Shown here piece by piece: positions 58,901 to 64,000 of a stretch of DNA of 64,000 nucleotides. Origin of the DNA: Symsagittifera roscoffensis (taxonomy: Eukaryota > Xenacoelomorpha > Acoela > Convolutidae); the NCBI RefSeq assembly GCF_963678635.1, contig NC_087067.1, positions 8,169,716 to 8,233,715 on the forward strand, written 5' to 3'. The notes beneath the pieces are model-generated. The model had not been told where the DNA came from and searched no databases. It saw nothing but the letters and a program-made list of their open reading frames with translations. The position numbers were made by a program, and so were the translations under genes. Each line of letters starts with the position of its first letter. Positions within the stretch are counted from its first letter, which is position 1.

Positions 58901-61125
58901 GTTTAATCAAGGAAAATATGCAAATTATTCACGCCGCTTTCGAGCCTGCCTACTAGCTACTAGGTACGCAGTGACGCACTACAACAATAACTAGGCTCAA
59001 AAGTATTGCCCAGCAGCATGGGTCATAAACTGCTGTTGGACACCTAATATAATAAACAAAAACCACAAAAGGTTGTCACTAACTTAAGCGACATGCAAGG
59101 TGGTACACTACAAACCCCTATAGCAATTCTGAGAATGCTTAACTTCAAAGGCAAACAGACCATTTTTTCTCGCAATTTAAATTATCCATGTTCTTTTTGC
59201 GAACTTAAATTATCCATGTACGGAAAAAGTCGGTAACTTTTTTGGTATCTGAAATCCAAAACAAGAATCCCAATTGGTTCAAACCACGACTGAAAGAGGC
59301 TTTCATATAATATATTATTCAAATTGGGGTCAAGTTTCTGCGTTGTACCTATGCGAACAAAAAACACTCAAATATCGAAATTCCTTCAACTACGTGATCG
59401 AAAATGATGGTCTTTAAGAGATTCGACCCCCTGCCTACCTTAAGAGTCCCCCCTTTGTACTATTTTGAGATATCCATTTTTGGCTGACGGACCCTGAATT
59501 TTGTCTTAAAGCCCTATTTTTCCAAAAAGTCACTAACAACGCCTTTTTGGCCTTTTTTTTCAAAATTTGCCTCCGGCGCAGAAAATTTATAGTGAAGGGG
59601 GAGAGCTCAGAAAATCAATTTGGTTGACAAAATTTTCTTAAAATCCACTCCCCTGGAGACAATCTTAGACGCGCCCCTGCACATGAGTTTATATAAATGC
59701 AGCAGGATGACTCTAATAATTTTGAGTAACAACTTACGGGAAGACTTGTGCAGTAAAATAGGTATTAGGGTCAGTTTCGTTGGTGGCTCTGACAAGGTCA
59801 AACATTATTATTTTCCGACTTCTGATCTCCACCCAATATAACACCTGTTGAACCCAGTCCACTGTAAGAAGGTCCGCATCTTCGCTTACCCAAACTAAAT
59901 CTCCGACTTTCGTCTTACTAGCCATAGAAAACTGGACAATTGACGGTTTTGGGTTACGGTTCTGGTCGATCCAAAACAGCTCATTTTTAAACGCAATGTA
60001 TGATATTGAACTTATTTTGGTCACTTCGGTTGCTTCTGTTTGACTCCCTTCATCTGAGCTGAAAATGATTTCGAATTTGTGTTTTAGTTTATCGTAAAGG
60101 TGGACTGTCCGCGGAGAAACCACTAAATATTTCGGCACAGGATTTTGTTTCGAACAAGCTCCGAAAAAGCTCTCTGTTCGATTCAAAACTTTCTCGTATG
60201 TGCTAACTTGCAGTTGGTATTCAAAAACATCGTCAATACTTTGACCTCTGATTTCTAAAAACGTTTGGTTTCCAGGAACAACACTCGATTTAAACTTGGG
60301 TTTTTCCTTTTTCTCTGTCTTGTCAACTGGTGAAAATCGGTAATACACGGTGTAGTTGTCAACGTCGATACTCGCGACTGGTGGTTTCCAGCGAATCTCA
60401 ACGTCGGCAACCATGGAGGACGGAGGGGTTTGAATCGATGGTATGAATCGATGCGTAACATGGCTCTGCACATCCGCTGGTGCGAGTAACAGCGCGATAG
60501 CTCTATCGATCCTGCTGTAATCTTCTGGACTTGCAACTTCAACTGAAAACGATCATCTTCAGATAAAAAATATCTCAAGTTCAAAAAAATCCTTCTTCCT
60601 TTCATTTGAGCCAAAACAAACAGACACATTTTAGCAGATAACGAAAAAGAACCAATTTTCTATCATCAAAGTACTCATATTTAAAATCGAGTAAAACAGC
60701 AAACTGGCAATTTCATTATTGGAAAAACACCGCCTATCCGTCGAAGGAAAAACTCAACTTCTCATAATTGTCGACAAATTTAACAAATCCGATCAATATT
60801 TATCCACTCCTTTATTTTGCAGTTGAATTTTAAATTTAGGTATCTCACTTTTAGATTTTGTAGGGAAAAAAATATTTTGAGTTCAGTGTTCCAATCAAAA
60901 TGCGGGATCAGATTTCATCAAATTATCGACTCGTTTCTAAGTCCAACTGGGGACGTCTTAGACTTAGATGTGATCTTTTAGAATGATTACACAAAAAATC
61001 AGGTACTTACACTTCGCCGCAACAGCAGATGTAAAGATATGTAAAATAAAGGCAAAAATCAGCAGAGCCAAAGAAACCGAGAAACGCTTTGGATGAAAGC
61101 TACTCGATAGTAGGTTTTTAGTCAT
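52942..61125 (-). CDS. ROS1: ROS1/Sevenless-like receptor tyrosine kinase, complete, five coding exons
   Basis: Exons in order are 61011-61125 (ATG), 59738-60542, 57585-57839, 53715-57344 and 52942-53296 (TAG). The total of 5160 bases encodes 1719 residues, with all introns GT-AG and in phase. Residues 20-37 form a signal peptide (ALLIFAFILHIFTSAVAA). FN3-like and YWTD beta-propeller-type segments follow (VQQVLYWVEIRSRKIIMFD), then more FN3 repeats. A transmembrane helix lies at about 1026-1050. Kinase domain about 1125-1415: GSGAFGEV, AVKFL Lys, HRDLAARN, DFGLARD, EYYRK activation loop, PVRWMSPESL; YPGKDNVDVLHFVKSGGRLEPP is characteristic of ROS1. The tail has tyrosines (TIYAN, SYMRV) and Pro-rich SH3-type sites (PPPKP, PLPPKP). 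Human ROS1 is 2347 residues, so the ectodomain is shorter. All catalytic residues are present. Confidence 0.92.
57840..59737. other. ROS1-like intron 2, with repeat copy B7
   Basis: Positions about 59400-59690 are a reverse-oriented copy of the GC-rich dispersed repeat (ends AGACGCGCCCCTG). Positions 58500-58780 resemble intronic segments at 43290-43640 and 51930-52220. No exon is seen. Confidence 0.55.
60543..61010. other. ROS1-like intron 1
   Basis: A 468-base intron with a GTAAGT donor after the signal-peptide exon and a TTTTCAG acceptor. Nothing else is seen. Confidence 0.8.
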
Positions 61126-64000
61126 AACAAATTGCTTTTAAAAAAATAACTAGACAAAATATAAAACTAAGGTTCAAAATCGACTTCAATGCATTCAAAA
61201 GAGCCGGCGCTCAAAGTGGAGTCCAGCATTTAAAATTTCCAGACGAAATTCGATAGACCGAGTGTTAAAAACTTCCAGTTGTTTGAACAAAAACAACACA
61301 GGTAAATCTCAAAAATTCCTGCTTGTTTTGCTATTTAATTTTTGAGTAAGGCGTTTCGAATTGAGAGCAGGATTAAAGGACACAAAATGCAGGCGATACC
61401 TCAAATTGGACCCGGTTTGATTCAAGAGCCCAAATTTTACTGGGGCAACGGGGAGAAAGGCGATATAAAGTTTTAATAAATTCTGACTGGGAACTTTTCT
61501 TAGTAATTCTAAGCTCGATCAGGTAGCACAAGGCAAGACATATTGGCAAACACTAGTCGCATTAGGCTGGTCTAACTAGGTCGCAATGCTTATCTCGATT
61601 CACACGCTGGACCACATTTCGAGAGATTCATTTCTAGATCACACGGGGCTTTTAAGTGCGTTTCCGGGGAGGGGTGATTAATTGCGATATTAAAGTATTG
61701 ACACAGAGAAAGTGTTAGTTGAGTGAAATGGGTTTTACTTTGAGCGAGGATCTTCTTTAGGGCGCAATGAAATGAGGCTTTGCGAATATTGCTCGTGGGT
61801 AAGAGTTAGGTTGCGGATTTTGGGCTAAGTTTTACAAGATAGTACGGAGCGAGATTTGAGAGTTCCACAATACAAAGCATGTGTTTGTAATCGCTAATGC
61901 CTCTTAATCCGTTGCGAGGGCTGATCATGCTGGGAACATAATGCCGACAAACATTGAGATTAAGACGCGAAGAAGCTGTCAAGATAGCGCTACCAACAAC
62001 CTCAACAAATTTGGGAAAACTTTGGAAAACACATGGCAGAGACGCAATCATTGACCCGTTGGGACTTTTAAATAAAAAGAACTCGAAAACTTGCACCGAA
62101 ATTTGGGCTAACATAAGCACCCGAAATCAAAAGATTACATAATTTACTACCTCTTAAAATACTTAATTCAGGAGAGGTCCAAATTATAGAGAGAGTTGTA
62201 TTCAAAGCAATCACTGCAACGATTACACAACGGTAGATTAACGTTCATCTAACAGGAGAAAATGGATGCTATTTACATTGAAAACTTAGACTGTCCTAGA
62301 GAACAAGTTTAAACAGGTGAGTGATCAGCGGGACAGTTTACAATTTACCTGACAAAGAGGGAGGTGTTTTAACTTCCCCTTTGTTTAATCAATGACCAAG
62401 TTGCCGTGAGTTCCAACACGTGCCCTAAATTCAATGATTGCCAAACCTTATACCGATGGGACAATTCATTTTACTCATTACGAGTTGGTATATATACTTT
62501 GAACCGTGTCAATGCTTTAATCGATTCTTATATCAGCCAACCGATATGATTAGAGTCTATTAATCTTATAATTGATAAAACAAAGTCAACACACAATTGG
62601 GAAAGTCTCAAGGAAACCGAAAAAAATGATTGCAATTTTTTTGAACATTTTTCAACTTTTGAAAAATGATTTGCAACTTTTCAATATTTTTAACTTTCCA
62701 AAAAAAATATCATCTCAAAGCATTTTGAACTTCAAAAATCTTTTATGATTGACACTTTCATAAAAACAAACAAAAACAAGTTCACAAAACTGAAACGATG
62801 GCTGATTTTTTATTTAGAAATTTTTTTATTTTAAGTTAAAGTCAATTTTAACAACTAAAATTAATTAAATCACGTTTTTCGCGCCCCTTGCTCTTTCTTA
62901 CCGAAAAACTAAAGAGCTTATATTGCCTTCCATTTACCAAATGTATTGAACTAAAAAAGAAATCAAAGGTCAAACCAAAAAACATCAATTCAGAGCGTAA
63001 AACTCTTTAAGATTTTTTTCCGAGAAAAGGCACACAACCTAATTATGCGATAAACCACTTCGTCATTAACACTTAATTAGACCGAAGTTCATCTCGATCA
63101 TAGACAAAAGATCAACCAAGTACAAAAAAATAAACTTTGAGGTAGATTAATGTGAGTATCATTTCCCAATTTTTTAGCAGCAAAAAAGGCCAAATGTGAA
63201 TTAACAACCAGAAGCCCGGCTGCACATCTAAGGCGATCCAAAGCTAGCAAAAAAATCCATAACAAAATTACTGGGTGGGAAACAAATAGATATTCCAATT
63301 GTTTCCAAAAATATATATTATAAATATAATTTCCTAAGGAGCAAGATACCAGTTCTGAACAAAATTTCAAAACTTTTCATTCCGGTAGAATCATAATTCT
63401 AAAAAGCTAAAATACCAGTGTTGGCAAAATATGGTTTTTAAGAAAAAAAAATGGATTTTTTATTAGTCTTTGAGCAATCTCAGGCAAAATGCAAGTTTTA
63501 TTACGCTTTTGCATATATCTATGCTAAAGGACGCATCAAGAGCCTGAAAATATTCAGGAATGTTTTGTGGAATCAGCTGTTTTAAACAGCACTTGTTTTT
63601 TTTTGATAGCCCTGAAGATAACCGATGTTATTTAAAAAACTGACGAGCATCTTGTTGAGCTTAACTCATCCACTAAAAGAGAGAAAACTGAAATAAAAAA
63701 GAAAAGACGGCTGCTGCGTTAGTATCACAGAAATCTCCCCCAAAAAAATTCAAAAGAGAATAATACAAAAACTAAAAAACAATTTCTTGAATTTTTATAT
63801 TAAATTTGCGAGCTTCTTGATTTAGTTTTCAACTTTAACAATGAACTTTTTTACAAAGTTGATCTAAGATTCATACCAGTTGCGATATATTAAAAACAAC
63901 ATCGCAGAATAACCAACAGAAAAAGGAAAAAGCCGCTAAGTTGAAGAATATTTACAAAAATGTGTCGAAGCTAGATCTATCAAAAATTTCCTAGGTTTAT
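61126..64000. other. Upstream of ROS1-like gene, nothing recognised
   Basis: It presumably holds the ROS1-like 5' UTR and promoter on the minus strand. No TATA box or exon could be supported. The open frames at 61806-62120 and 63098-63370 on the minus strand and 61954-62142 on plus show no recognisable features. Confidence 0.4.

Noticed and set aside
1-64000. CRISPR arrays, operons, riboswitches or phage modules
   Set aside because: Repeats here are transposon arms, tandem units or microsatellites. Genes are spliced and widely spaced, so these prokaryotic features are not expected and none was seen.

Overview
This window comes from an AT-rich eukaryotic genome, almost certainly an invertebrate animal. 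It holds widely spaced spliced exons, animal-type genes (a ROS1/Sevenless-like receptor tyrosine kinase, a ribokinase, and a coiled-coil protein resembling the ciliary protein CCDC113), long repeat-filled introns and several classes of transposable element. There are no bacterial operons, ribosome binding sites or CRISPR arrays. Two introns are frame-consistent only as GC-AG and one only as GA-AG. Such G*-AG introns are frequent in appendicularian tunicates, which is a weak hint of origin and not an identification.

Layout. 888-12227 (+): a CCDC113-like gene in four coding exons. Its introns carry a Tc1/mariner-type MITE, GC-rich dispersed repeats and a decayed non-LTR retrotransposon (about 6.1-9.9 kb). 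12228-20117: repeat-rich intergenic DNA with a 283-bp tandem repeat, a 1.5-kb foldback element and a short TIR element. 20118-50471 (-): a ribokinase gene in seven recognised exons that read through in one frame to a 311-residue C-terminal portion; only a short first exon is missing. 52942-61125 (-): a complete ROS1-like receptor gene in five coding exons, 1719 residues. 61126-64000: no gene recognised.

The most unusual object is an 18,606-bp Ty3/Gypsy-class LTR element at 21392-39997 on the minus strand. It sits in the sense orientation inside the ribokinase GC-AG intron. It has 410-bp LTRs (about five differences), a TAAC target duplication, a primer-binding site, and a very long gag with a CCHC knuckle. 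An aspartic protease in the -1 frame follows, then RT, RNase H, a DD35E integrase and an envelope-like glycoprotein gene. There are also at least three extra reading frames I cannot assign: a basic ORF overlapping the start of gag, a Pro/Ser/Thr-rich ORF between pol and env, and a large two-part ORF after env. All major frames carry stops or frameshifts although the LTRs are about 98.8% identical.

The host genes do not appear functionally linked: sugar phosphorylation, ciliary structure and receptor signalling. All coordinates, phases and motif assignments were read by eye; similarity calls rest on recalled family knowledge and no search was run.
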